Part shown: positions 1 to 4,872 of the stretch, piece by piece
Numbering within the stretch: the stretch's first letter is position 1
Layout: the number at the start of each line of letters is the position of its first letter
Source: JBEKYH01 sp049511115
GTDB lineage: Bacteria; Planctomycetota; Phycisphaerae; Tepidisphaerales; Tepidisphaeraceae
Reading direction: 5' to 3'
DNA length: 9,908 nt
NCBI GenBank assembly: GCA_049511115.1
Contig: JBEKYH010000153.1
Coordinates: 1 to 9,908, forward strand
Made by a program: the position numbers and the translations under genes
The notes under the pieces: model-generated
The model's input: only the letters and a program-made list of their open reading frames with translations
What the model was told of the DNA's origin: nothing
The model's database searches: none

Positions 1-455
1 GCGACGTGCGCAGCCCGGAAAACTCGCAGCAGTTCGCCGACTGGTATTCCTTCACGCACATCCTTCACGGCTTCATCCTTTATGCCGCCATTATCTGGCT
101 CACCCACGGCGCGTGGCCTTTGGGGTTGTGCTTCTTCGCCGCTGTGTTCCTGGAATGCTGCTGGGAGGTATTGGAAAATAGCCGCTTCATCATCAACCGC
201 TATCGCCAGACCATGGCGCAGGGTTATGCCGGCGACACCGTGCTCAACTCGATGTCCGATATTCTCTTCGCATCATTCGGTTTTGCGTTGGCCCATTGGC
301 TTCCCGTCTGGCTCACCATTACGCTGCTGGGCACGATAGAAGCGGGCCTTGTTTTGCGTATTCGCGATAACCTGACGTTAAACGTCATCATGCTGATTTA
401 CCCGTTCCCGCGCATCAAGCATTGGCAAACCCACATCAACCGCGAAGCAGATTAA
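1..455 (+). CDS. UPF0314/DUF2585 family membrane protein, 5'-truncated by the window
   Basis: This is a conserved integral membrane protein of unknown function. The frame is open back to the first bases of the window, and the visible part begins inside the family's conserved block (SPENSQQFADWYSFTHILHG), so the true start lies upstream. The GTG at position 6 is internal. Further family signatures are the W-E-x-x-E-N segment (CCWEVLENS), then GDTVLNSMSDILFA, and the C-terminal RDNLTLNVIMLIYPF. Hydrophobic stretches around FILYAAIIWL, LGLCFFAAVFLECC and LPVWLTITLLGTIEAGLVL are probable membrane spans with short loops. About 150 residues are visible; from memory the family runs to roughly 190-200, so about a quarter is missing. 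The stop overlaps the stop of the convergent PPOX gene. No function can be inferred from the neighbours. Family assignment is firm; the role is unknown. Confidence 0.88.
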   Translation, partial: DVRSPENSQQFADWYSFTHILHGFILYAAIIWLTHGAWPLGLCFFAAVFLECCWEVLENSRFIINRYRQTMAQGYAGDTVLNSMSDILFASFGFALAHWLPVWLTITLLGTIEAGLVLRIRDNLTLNVIMLIYPFPRIKHWQTHINREAD

Positions 456-1030
456 ATGTCCCTGCCTTTTGCCGCTCCAACTTCTCGCGGCCCATACGCG
501 CTCATCCCATCAATGCTCACGGCGTTCTTCCTCGCCCGATACTCCGCCATCCCCGCCGGCCCTTTTCTCTGTGCCCATTTAACAAGCGTCTCCCGTTGTC
601 CCACGACCTTCATCATCGGCACGCCAAACCCGCATGACGTCTGCACCCGCGAAATATCCGCCACCACGATCTGCCTCGCCCCCGGCATCTCTGGAAACAG
701 CCCGATCATTTCCGGCCACTCCGCCTCATCTTCGCGCACCGTCCGCCCCGTCCCATACAGCCGCAATATCTTCGGCGGCTCTTCAAACGCGCAAAACAGG
801 AAGGTGATCCGCCCGTTCTCCAGCACATGCGCCGCTGTCTCGTTGCCGCTGCCGGTCAGGTCGAGGTACGCCACGCGCGACTGTGACAAGACGCGAAACG
901 TCCCCAGCCCCTTGGGCGAAAGATTGATGTGCCCCGTGCGCGAGAGCGGCGCGGTGCCGACAAAAAAGAGCGGCTGTGCTAAGATAAACTCCGCTAGCTC
1001 CGGGGTGATGCAAGGTTGAACCGCAGCCAT
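452..1030 (-). CDS. Pyridoxamine 5'-phosphate oxidase-fold flavoprotein
   Basis: This 192-residue protein has the split-barrel FMN-binding fold of the pyridoxamine 5'-phosphate oxidase family. It belongs to the subgroup of small standalone proteins whose substrate is generally unknown, so true PNPO activity should not be assumed. Visible signatures are INLSPKG (residues 35-41), the DLTGSGNETAAHV block (57-69) where this group binds flavin phosphate, ILRLYGTGR (88-96), and VQTSCGFGVP (129-138), a hallmark of the subgroup. The C-terminus is basic. The ATG at 1030 is supported by GGAG (complement of 1038-1041) with a 7-base spacer. The gene is divergent from the O-methyltransferase gene and convergent with the UPF0314 gene. 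It is likely a cytoplasmic FMN-dependent oxidoreductase or flavin carrier. Family assignment is secure; the reaction is not. Confidence 0.88.
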   Translation of the reverse strand: MAAVQPCITPELAEFILAQPLFFVGTAPLSRTGHINLSPKGLGTFRVLSQSRVAYLDLTGSGNETAAHVLENGRITFLFCAFEEPPKILRLYGTGRTVREDEAEWPEMIGLFPEMPGARQIVVADISRVQTSCGFGVPMMKVVGQRETLVKWAQRKGPAGMAEYRARKNAVSIDGMSAYGPREVGAAKGRDI

Positions 1031-1037
1031 TCCATCG

Positions 1038-1041
1038 CTCC
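1038..1041 (-). promoter_or_regulatory. Ribosome binding site of the PPOX-fold gene
   Basis: GGAG on the minus strand lies 7 bases before the ATG at 1030. It fixes that start and shows that this genome uses Shine-Dalgarno initiation for some genes. Confidence 0.6.
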
Positions 1042-1113
1042 ATGAATAAAAGACCGTTTTGGCTTCGATTCGATGTTAGTCTTAGCGGATATGGTTTGCC
1101 ATTTTGACCCAGT

Positions 1114-1117
1114 GGAG
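1114..1117 (+). promoter_or_regulatory. Ribosome binding site of the O-methyltransferase gene
   Basis: GGAG with a 5-base spacer to the ATG at 1123 supports that start codon. Confidence 0.6.
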
Positions 1118-1122
1118 CATTC

Positions 1123-1803
1123 ATGTCTCAAGAGCTCTGGACCGACGTTGACCGCTATCTGACGGATCTGCTGGTCCCCAGCGACGCCGCCCTCGAGGCC
1201 GCCTTGGCGGATTCAGCCGCCGGCGGCCTGCCGTCGATCCATGTGGCCCCCAATCAGGGGAAACTGCTGCACCTCCTGGCAAAAATCCAGGGGGCAAAAA
1301 ACATCCTCGAGATCGGCACACTCGGCGGCTACAGCACCATCTGGCTCGCCCGGGCCCTGCCGCCAGCGGGCCGGCTCATCACGCTGGAGATCAACCCCGC
1401 TCACGCCGAAATCGCCCGCAAAAACATCGCCCGCGCCGCCTTGTCGTCGCTGGTTGAAATCCGCATCGGCCCGGCGCTTGCGACCCTCCCCAAACTCGCC
1501 GCCGAAGGCGTCGGGCCGTTCGATCTAATCTTCATCGACGCCGACAAACCAAATAACACTGAATACTTTGACTGGGCGTTGAAGCTCTCTCGTCCCGGCA
1601 CCCTCATTATTGTCGACAACGTCGTCCGCAATGGCGCCGTGACCAACGCCGCCAGTTCCGACCCGGCTGTCCAAGGCACGCGCCGATTCCTCGCCAGCCT
1701 CGCCGCGAAGACGAATGTGAACGCGACCGCGTTTCAAACGGTGGGAAGCAAAGGCTACGACGGAGTTGTCATCGCTGTCGTGACCGCGCCGCAGGCGCAA
1801 TGA
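1123..1803 (+). CDS. Class I SAM-dependent O-methyltransferase (Methyltransf_3, cation-dependent)
   Basis: This 226-residue soluble methyltransferase is of the catechol/caffeoyl-CoA O-methyltransferase type. It moves a methyl group from S-adenosylmethionine to a hydroxyl of a small, usually catecholic, substrate with the help of a divalent metal. The SAM-binding motif I is ILEIGTLGGYST (61-72), and the acidic end of strand 2 is E89 in LITLEIN. The metal site is complete: D139 in FIDADKP, and D165 and N166 in IIVDNVV, which correspond to D141, D169 and N170 of rat COMT. K142 matches the catalytic lysine K144. Length is normal for bacterial members. The physiological acceptor cannot be told from sequence or neighbours. 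The gene is monocistronic as far as can be seen, and is followed by a repeat-filled gap. All key residues are present, so it is probably active. Confidence 0.93.
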   Translation: MSQELWTDVDRYLTDLLVPSDAALEAALADSAAGGLPSIHVAPNQGKLLHLLAKIQGAKNILEIGTLGGYSTIWLARALPPAGRLITLEINPAHAEIARKNIARAALSSLVEIRIGPALATLPKLAAEGVGPFDLIFIDADKPNNTEYFDWALKLSRPGTLIIVDNVVRNGAVTNAASSDPAVQGTRRFLASLAAKTNVNATAFQTVGSKGYDGVVIAVVTAPQAQ

Positions 1804-1820
1804 ATAGCGCAAACAAAGAG

Positions 1821-2022
1821 TTTAACAGCGAAGACGCGAAGAACGCGAAGAAAATGCAAGACTCACCACAGAGGACTCAGAGGACTCAGAGGAAGAGCAA
1901 AATCAAATTCAATTGGAATTCTGATTTAACTCTGGGTCCTCTGGATTCTCAGGCGAGGCGAAGCCGAGTGGCTCGTTAATTTTGCGTTTCTTTTTCTTCG
2001 CGATTATTGCGTCCGCGGTGAA
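1821..2022. repeat. Nested degenerate inverted repeat filling the intergenic region
   Basis: Three sets of arms are nested around one centre. The outer pair is CGCGAAGAAAA (1844-1854) against its exact complement at 1992-2002. The middle pair is CAGAGGACTCAGA (1869-1881, with a second overlapping copy at 1878-1890) against TCTGGGTCCTCTG (1931-1943), 12 of 13 paired. The inner hairpin lies at 1900-1927. The left outer flank also holds the short tandem motif GACGCGAAGAACGCGAAG. Such 'cacagaggac' and 'gcgaagacgcgaag' repeats are common in intergenic DNA of planctomycetes and some other environmental bacteria; that is recalled knowledge, not tested here. The right outer arm extends into the open frame upstream of the SUMF1 gene, which argues that this stretch is not coding. 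Confidence 0.65.
1900..1927. repeat. AT-rich hairpin at the centre of the inverted repeat
   Basis: AAATCA and AATTC (1900-1910) pair with GAATT (1916-1920) and TGATTT (1922-1927), giving 11 base pairs with one bulged C at 1921 and an AATTG loop. There is no T-run after it, so it is not a canonical terminator on either strand. Confidence 0.7.
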
Positions 2023-2068
2023 ATGGTTTTTGCTTGATCCATTCCCCTCGCATGGTTACGGTCCGCGT

Positions 2069-3109
2069 ATGGGAACAACACGCGCGGCTGCGGCGGCGTT
2101 GGCGATCGGCTCGTTATTCCTGGTAAACTTGCGAACTCTGTCCGCTCAGGATGCACCAACATCCCAACCCGCCGTAACCAACGCATCCTCTCCCCAGCCG
2201 GGCGCGCCCTGGACTCTCGCCTTATCCTCGACCGTCACGCTCGGCATGTCGTGGATTCCCCCTGGCCAATTCATTATGGGCAGCCCGCCCTCCGACGCCA
2301 TGTCCAAACCCGACGAGCGCCCGCAGACGCACGTCACCCTCACGCATGGATTCTGGCTCGGCAAAACCATGTTCACCATCGGCCAATGGAAAAGCGTCAC
2401 GGGCCTGGACGTGCGCGGCCAGCTATCCAAAATGCTTCACGACGAAACGCTCTATCCTCTCGGCGGCAAGCAACAGACCGTCCGGGACTTCATGCGCTTT
2501 CAGCGCGATGCCGATCCCGGCCAATACCTCGGCCCCGAGGGCGAGCAGATTCCCATGTATTTCGTCAGTTGGAACGACATCACGCAGCTTTGCAAACAAC
2601 TGACCGACCGCGAGCGCGCCGCCGGGCGGTTGCCGCCGGGCTACGAGTTTAATCTTCCCACCGAAGCGCAATTCGAATACGCCTGCCGCGCCGGCACGAC
2701 CGACGCCACCTATGCCGGGCCGATTGTGATGGAAGGCCGCCATTCACCGCTGCTCGATAAAATTGCCTGGTACAACGCCAACAGCCCCGACGGCTTTACC
2801 GGCCGCGGCTTCTCCGTCTCCGGCCGCACCGGCGGTCCGCACGCCGTCGCCCAAAAAGACCCCAATCCATGGGGACTCTTTGACATGTACGGAAACATCT
2901 GGCAATGGTGCCGCGATTGGTACGGCCCCCTCCCTGGCGGCGATCAGACCGACCCCACCGGTCCGGCAACCGGCACCGACCGCGTCAACCGCGGCGGCAG
3001 CTTCGGCAGCGGCGCCAGCTCGGAACGATCGGCGGCTCGCGCGAAAAATCCGCCGGCGGAGGCGAGCGCCTATCGCGGATTTCGTTTGGCGCTGTGCCCG
3101 GTGCAGTAG
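2069..3109 (+). CDS. Exported formylglycine-generating-enzyme-like (SUMF1/DUF323) protein lacking catalytic cysteines
   Basis: This is a 346-residue secreted protein with one SUMF1 domain. The ATG at 2069 gives a clean signal peptide (MGTTRAAAAALAIGSLFLVN, likely cleaved after LSA at residue 26, before QD). The longer frame from a TTG at 1982 would add a second hydrophobic stretch that lies in repeat DNA. Domain landmarks are WIPPGQFIMGS (about 62-72), MYFVSWNDI (163-171), the LPTEAQFEYACRAGTT block (196-211), NPWGLFDMYGNIWQWCRDWY (266-285), RGGSF (308-312) and YRGFRLAL (335-342). In true formylglycine-generating enzymes two cysteines follow RGGSF. Here the stretch is GSGASSERSAAR with none, so sulfatase activation is unlikely. 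A segment of roughly 45 residues before MYFVSW looks longer than usual. Planctomycetes carry many such domains of unknown, probably binding or structural, role. No sulfatase gene is adjacent. Confidence 0.87.
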   Translation: MGTTRAAAAALAIGSLFLVNLRTLSAQDAPTSQPAVTNASSPQPGAPWTLALSSTVTLGMSWIPPGQFIMGSPPSDAMSKPDERPQTHVTLTHGFWLGKTMFTIGQWKSVTGLDVRGQLSKMLHDETLYPLGGKQQTVRDFMRFQRDADPGQYLGPEGEQIPMYFVSWNDITQLCKQLTDRERAAGRLPPGYEFNLPTEAQFEYACRAGTTDATYAGPIVMEGRHSPLLDKIAWYNANSPDGFTGRGFSVSGRTGGPHAVAQKDPNPWGLFDMYGNIWQWCRDWYGPLPGGDQTDPTGPATGTDRVNRGGSFGSGASSERSAARAKNPPAEASAYRGFRLALCPVQ

Positions 3110-3255
3110 GCTTTTGCGCTCCTCTGGTCCGCGGAAAACTATGTCGAGCTTTAATCCGTGGGCCGATGGGGCCGACCGGTTCGAGCCGCCGCTCATCAAG
3201 CGCGAAATGGCCATGACCGTGGGTGTGACGCTGAATTCTGGCGAAAGGCCAAGAA

Positions 3256-3296
3256 CCCTCACCCCAGCCCTCTCCCTAAGTACATGGAGAGGGGGT
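3256..3296. repeat. REP-like repeat CCCTCACC-CCAG-CCCTCTCC with hairpin
   Basis: CCCTCACC (3256-3263) and CCCTCTCC (3268-3275) are separated by 4 bases. The second half pairs perfectly with GGAGAGGG (3286-3293) across a 10-base loop. The same two 8-mers recur before hpnE at 4769-4808. This style of hairpin repeat is widespread in intergenic DNA of many GC-rich bacteria. Confidence 0.7.
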
Positions 3297-3331
3297 AAAG
3301 GGCAGTGTCGCCACAAAGAGGAGTTACACCC

Positions 3332-3427
3332 ATGACCGTCCATTCCAGCGCATCGGAACGGTTTGTCGATATCATCGCCGCGGGAACCTGCGCGGTGAAA
3401 CGCCCAGTCTCGACCGCCCTGTTGTGA
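3332..3427 (+). CDS. Possible 31-residue leader peptide upstream of the MFS gene
   Basis: A short frame (MTVHSSASERFVDIIAAGTC... ending in STALL) starts at an ATG preceded by AGAGGAG (3317-3323) with an 8-base spacer, one of the strongest ribosome binding sites in the window. Its TGA (3425-3427) is directly followed by the GTG at 3428, which opens the transporter frame in the same phase. It could be a leader peptide coupled to transporter translation, the remnant of a longer N-terminus cut by a nonsense change, or chance. It resembles no family I know and has no membrane segment. Coding status is uncertain. Confidence 0.3.
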   Translation: MTVHSSASERFVDIIAAGTCAVKRPVSTALL

Positions 3428-3446
3428 GTGGCGCCCATGCAACGCC

Positions 3447-3451
3447 GGAGG
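3447..3451 (+). promoter_or_regulatory. Ribosome binding site deciding the MFS start
   Basis: GGAGG lies 6 bases before the GTG at 3458. The alternative starts, GTG 3428 and ATG 3437, have no comparable site. Confidence 0.5.
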
Positions 3452-3457
3452 CCATTG

Positions 3458-4711
3458 GTGGCGATCAAAGCAGTTGAGGAGAATTTGGCGATCTCCATGC
3501 CGATCGCGTTGCCGGCGGTCGACCCGGCGGAGCGTGAGACAATTTTGCGCGTGATGTCGGCGGCGGCTTTCCTGATCTTCTTCCAGTCCTACCTCGTGGC
3601 GCCGCTCATCCCCGCGCTGGCGCGGGAATTCCGTTCGGCCGAACAAATCGTCGGGCTGCTGGTGCCGGCGTATTTGCTTCCCTATGGCATCTCGACGCTT
3701 TTTTACGGTCCCTTATCGGATCGCATTGGCCGTCGGCCGATCTTGCTTTTCCTGCTGGCCATGCTCGCGATCGCAACTGCCGGCGCCGCTACCGCCCGCT
3801 CGATTCCGCAACTGATCGCATGGAGGATCGCCGGTGGAGTCACCAGTGGCGGAATTATTCCGATCGCGCTGGCGCTGTTTGGCGATTTGTTTCCCTACGA
3901 ACAACGCGGGCGCCCTCTGGGATGGATATTCGGCGCCATCGCCGGCGGGTCGGCATTCGGGTCCACTTTCGGCGCCATCCTCTATCGATCGGTCGGCTGG
4001 CGCGCGGAATTCGTCGCCGTGGGCCTGGCGTGCGTCGCGGTATTCCTTATCGCCTTCCGCCACCGCGCGCTCCTCGATGGCAGGAAAACGGACCATCCGC
4101 TCGGCTTGAAACAGATCGTCCGCACCTACCTGTCCCTGCTCGGCGATCCGCGCGGTGGACGAACGTATGCCTGGATCTTCCTAAACGGCGTGTTTCATTC
4201 GGGAATCTTCGCGTGGCTGGGAGTTTATTTCTCACAGCGCTTCGGGCTCGGCGAAGTGGGGATCGGACTGGCTCTACTTGGCTATGGAGTCCCTGGCCTG
4301 TGTTTGGGGCCGATGATCGGCCATATTGCCGACCGCGTCGGCCGGCGCGCGATCATTCCTCTGGGAATGTGCCTGGCCGCATGTTGTGCCTTCGCGCTGG
4401 CCCCACATTTGCCCCTTGCGCTCGCGGCGATCACCGTGACGGCGCTCTCCCTGGGCTTCGATATGAGCCATCCATTGCTGGCCGGCATCATCACATCCCT
4501 CGACCCCAAACGACGAGGGGCCGCGATGGGAATTAATGCGTTTGTGCTTTTCACGGGATTTGGATTGGGATCGTTAATCTTTCAGGGGGTGCTGCGGTCC
4601 GGCTTCACGCCGGCACTGGTGTCTTTCGCGAGTGTACAGTTGGTTCTCGGTATCCTGGCGTTCAAAGTATTCCGCAGTGAAAGCTCCGATGGAGCATCAG
4701 CGCGTCATTAA
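3458..4711 (+). CDS. Major facilitator superfamily (MFS) transporter
   Basis: This is an inner-membrane secondary transporter of about 417 residues, the normal size for a 12-helix MFS protein. The first helix begins near VMSAAAFLIFFQSYLVAPLI. The MFS motif A between helices 2 and 3 is GPLSDRIGRRP, and its second-half counterpart is GHIADRVGRRA, so both halves are intact. The basic and acidic central loop (RHRALLDGRKTDHPLG) separates the two six-helix bundles. Overall it resembles drug:H+ antiporter-type (DHA1-like) or sugar-efflux-like members, but the substrate cannot be read from sequence. The chosen GTG has GGAGG 6 bases upstream; ATG 3437 or GTG 3428 would add 7 or 10 residues. It reads toward hpnE in the same direction across a 161-bp repeat-containing gap, so co-transcription is possible but a hopanoid role is not implied. 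Confidence 0.88.
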   Translation: MAIKAVEENLAISMPIALPAVDPAERETILRVMSAAAFLIFFQSYLVAPLIPALAREFRSAEQIVGLLVPAYLLPYGISTLFYGPLSDRIGRRPILLFLLAMLAIATAGAATARSIPQLIAWRIAGGVTSGGIIPIALALFGDLFPYEQRGRPLGWIFGAIAGGSAFGSTFGAILYRSVGWRAEFVAVGLACVAVFLIAFRHRALLDGRKTDHPLGLKQIVRTYLSLLGDPRGGRTYAWIFLNGVFHSGIFAWLGVYFSQRFGLGEVGIGLALLGYGVPGLCLGPMIGHIADRVGRRAIIPLGMCLAACCAFALAPHLPLALAAITVTALSLGFDMSHPLLAGIITSLDPKRRGAAMGINAFVLFTGFGLGSLIFQGVLRSGFTPALVSFASVQLVLGILAFKVFRSESSDGASARH

Positions 4712-4768
4712 AAAGCTGGCTCGGTTTTTTCAACGTGAGCTAGACGCGACGACCTGACCAAAGTCACG

Positions 4769-4831
4769 CCCTCACCTTGTCACCCTGTCACCTTGTCACC
4801 CCCTCTCCTCGCGGCGAAGGCGGGCGTCGCC
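4769..4831. repeat. Second REP-like repeat, expanded by three 8-bp tandem units
   Basis: CCCTCACC (4769-4776) and CCCTCTCC (4801-4808) match the repeat at 3256-3275. Here they are separated by exactly 24 bases made of TTGTCACC, CTGTCACC and TTGTCACC. A short hairpin, GGCGA (4813-4817) with TCGCC (4827-4831), follows. The rest of the 161-bp gap before hpnE (4712-4872) is pyrimidine-rich (runs such as CTCCCCCTCTCCC) and contains no gene. Confidence 0.7.
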
Positions 4832-4857
4832 CCTTCTCCCCCGCTCCCCCTCTCCCG

Positions 4858-4863
4858 TACAAT
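4858..4863 (+). promoter_or_regulatory. Candidate -10 element giving a leaderless hpnE message
   Basis: TACAAT differs from TATAAT at one base and ends 9 bases before the GTG at 4873, so transcription would begin at or within a few bases of the start codon. No Shine-Dalgarno site precedes that GTG, which fits. There is no recognisable -35 at the proper distance (TCTCCC), so the call is weak. Confidence 0.3.
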
Positions 4864-4872
4864 CCCCTCAGC

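Larger units (their letters stand above)
1031..1122. promoter_or_regulatory. Divergent intergenic region between the PPOX and O-methyltransferase genes
   Basis: These 92 bases separate two divergent start codons, so they must hold promoters for both genes unless transcription enters from further away. The only clear signals are the two ribosome binding sites. A short direct repeat, TTCGATTCGATG, lies near 1065-1075. A TTGGCT at 1059-1064 could be a -35 element, but the sequence 17 bases later (TTAGCG) is a poor -10, so no promoter is placed. Confidence 0.4.
3110..3457. other. 348-bp intergenic region before the MFS transporter gene
   Basis: This gap holds a REP-like hairpin at 3256-3296 and a small well-led ORF at 3332-3427. 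A second frame, from the ATG at 3141 to the TGA at 3333-3335 (64 codons), runs straight through the repeat and overlaps the small ORF as ATGA. It resembles nothing known and is probably noncoding. No convincing promoter was found. Confidence 0.5.

Noticed and set aside
456..1019. 187-codon plus-strand frame opposite the PPOX gene
   Set aside because: It is an antisense shadow; the minus-strand protein carries the conserved motifs.
1982..2068. Longer SUMF1 start at a TTG
   Set aside because: The added residues come from repeat DNA and place a second hydrophobic stretch ahead of a normal signal peptide that starts at the ATG at 2069.
3425..3427. In-frame TGA before the MFS gene as a selenocysteine codon
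   Set aside because: No selenocysteine insertion hairpin follows, MFS transporters have no known selenoprotein members, and a good start codon lies just downstream.
2744..3646. 300-codon frame on the minus strand across the SUMF1 3' end and the following gap
   Set aside because: It spans the REP-like repeat and two unrelated genes, is Arg/Gly/Ala-rich, and shows no family signature.
3820..4536. 238-codon frame inside the MFS gene
   Set aside because: It is an Arg-rich out-of-frame translation of a clear 12-helix transporter.
4709..4731. Possible terminator AAAAAGCTGGCTCGGTTTTTT after the MFS gene
   Set aside because: The A-run and T-run could pair, but the GC part between them does not form a stem (G opposite G), so it is not an intrinsic terminator.
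4777..4800. Short tandem units as a CRISPR or iteron array
   Set aside because: Units are only 8 bp with no spacers and just three copies. There is no cas or replication gene nearby, so they fit an expanded REP-like repeat.
4777..4872. Longer HpnE start at a TTG
   Set aside because: The TTG is the first base triplet of the tandem TTGTCACC repeat, and the added residues are low-complexity translation of the repeat.
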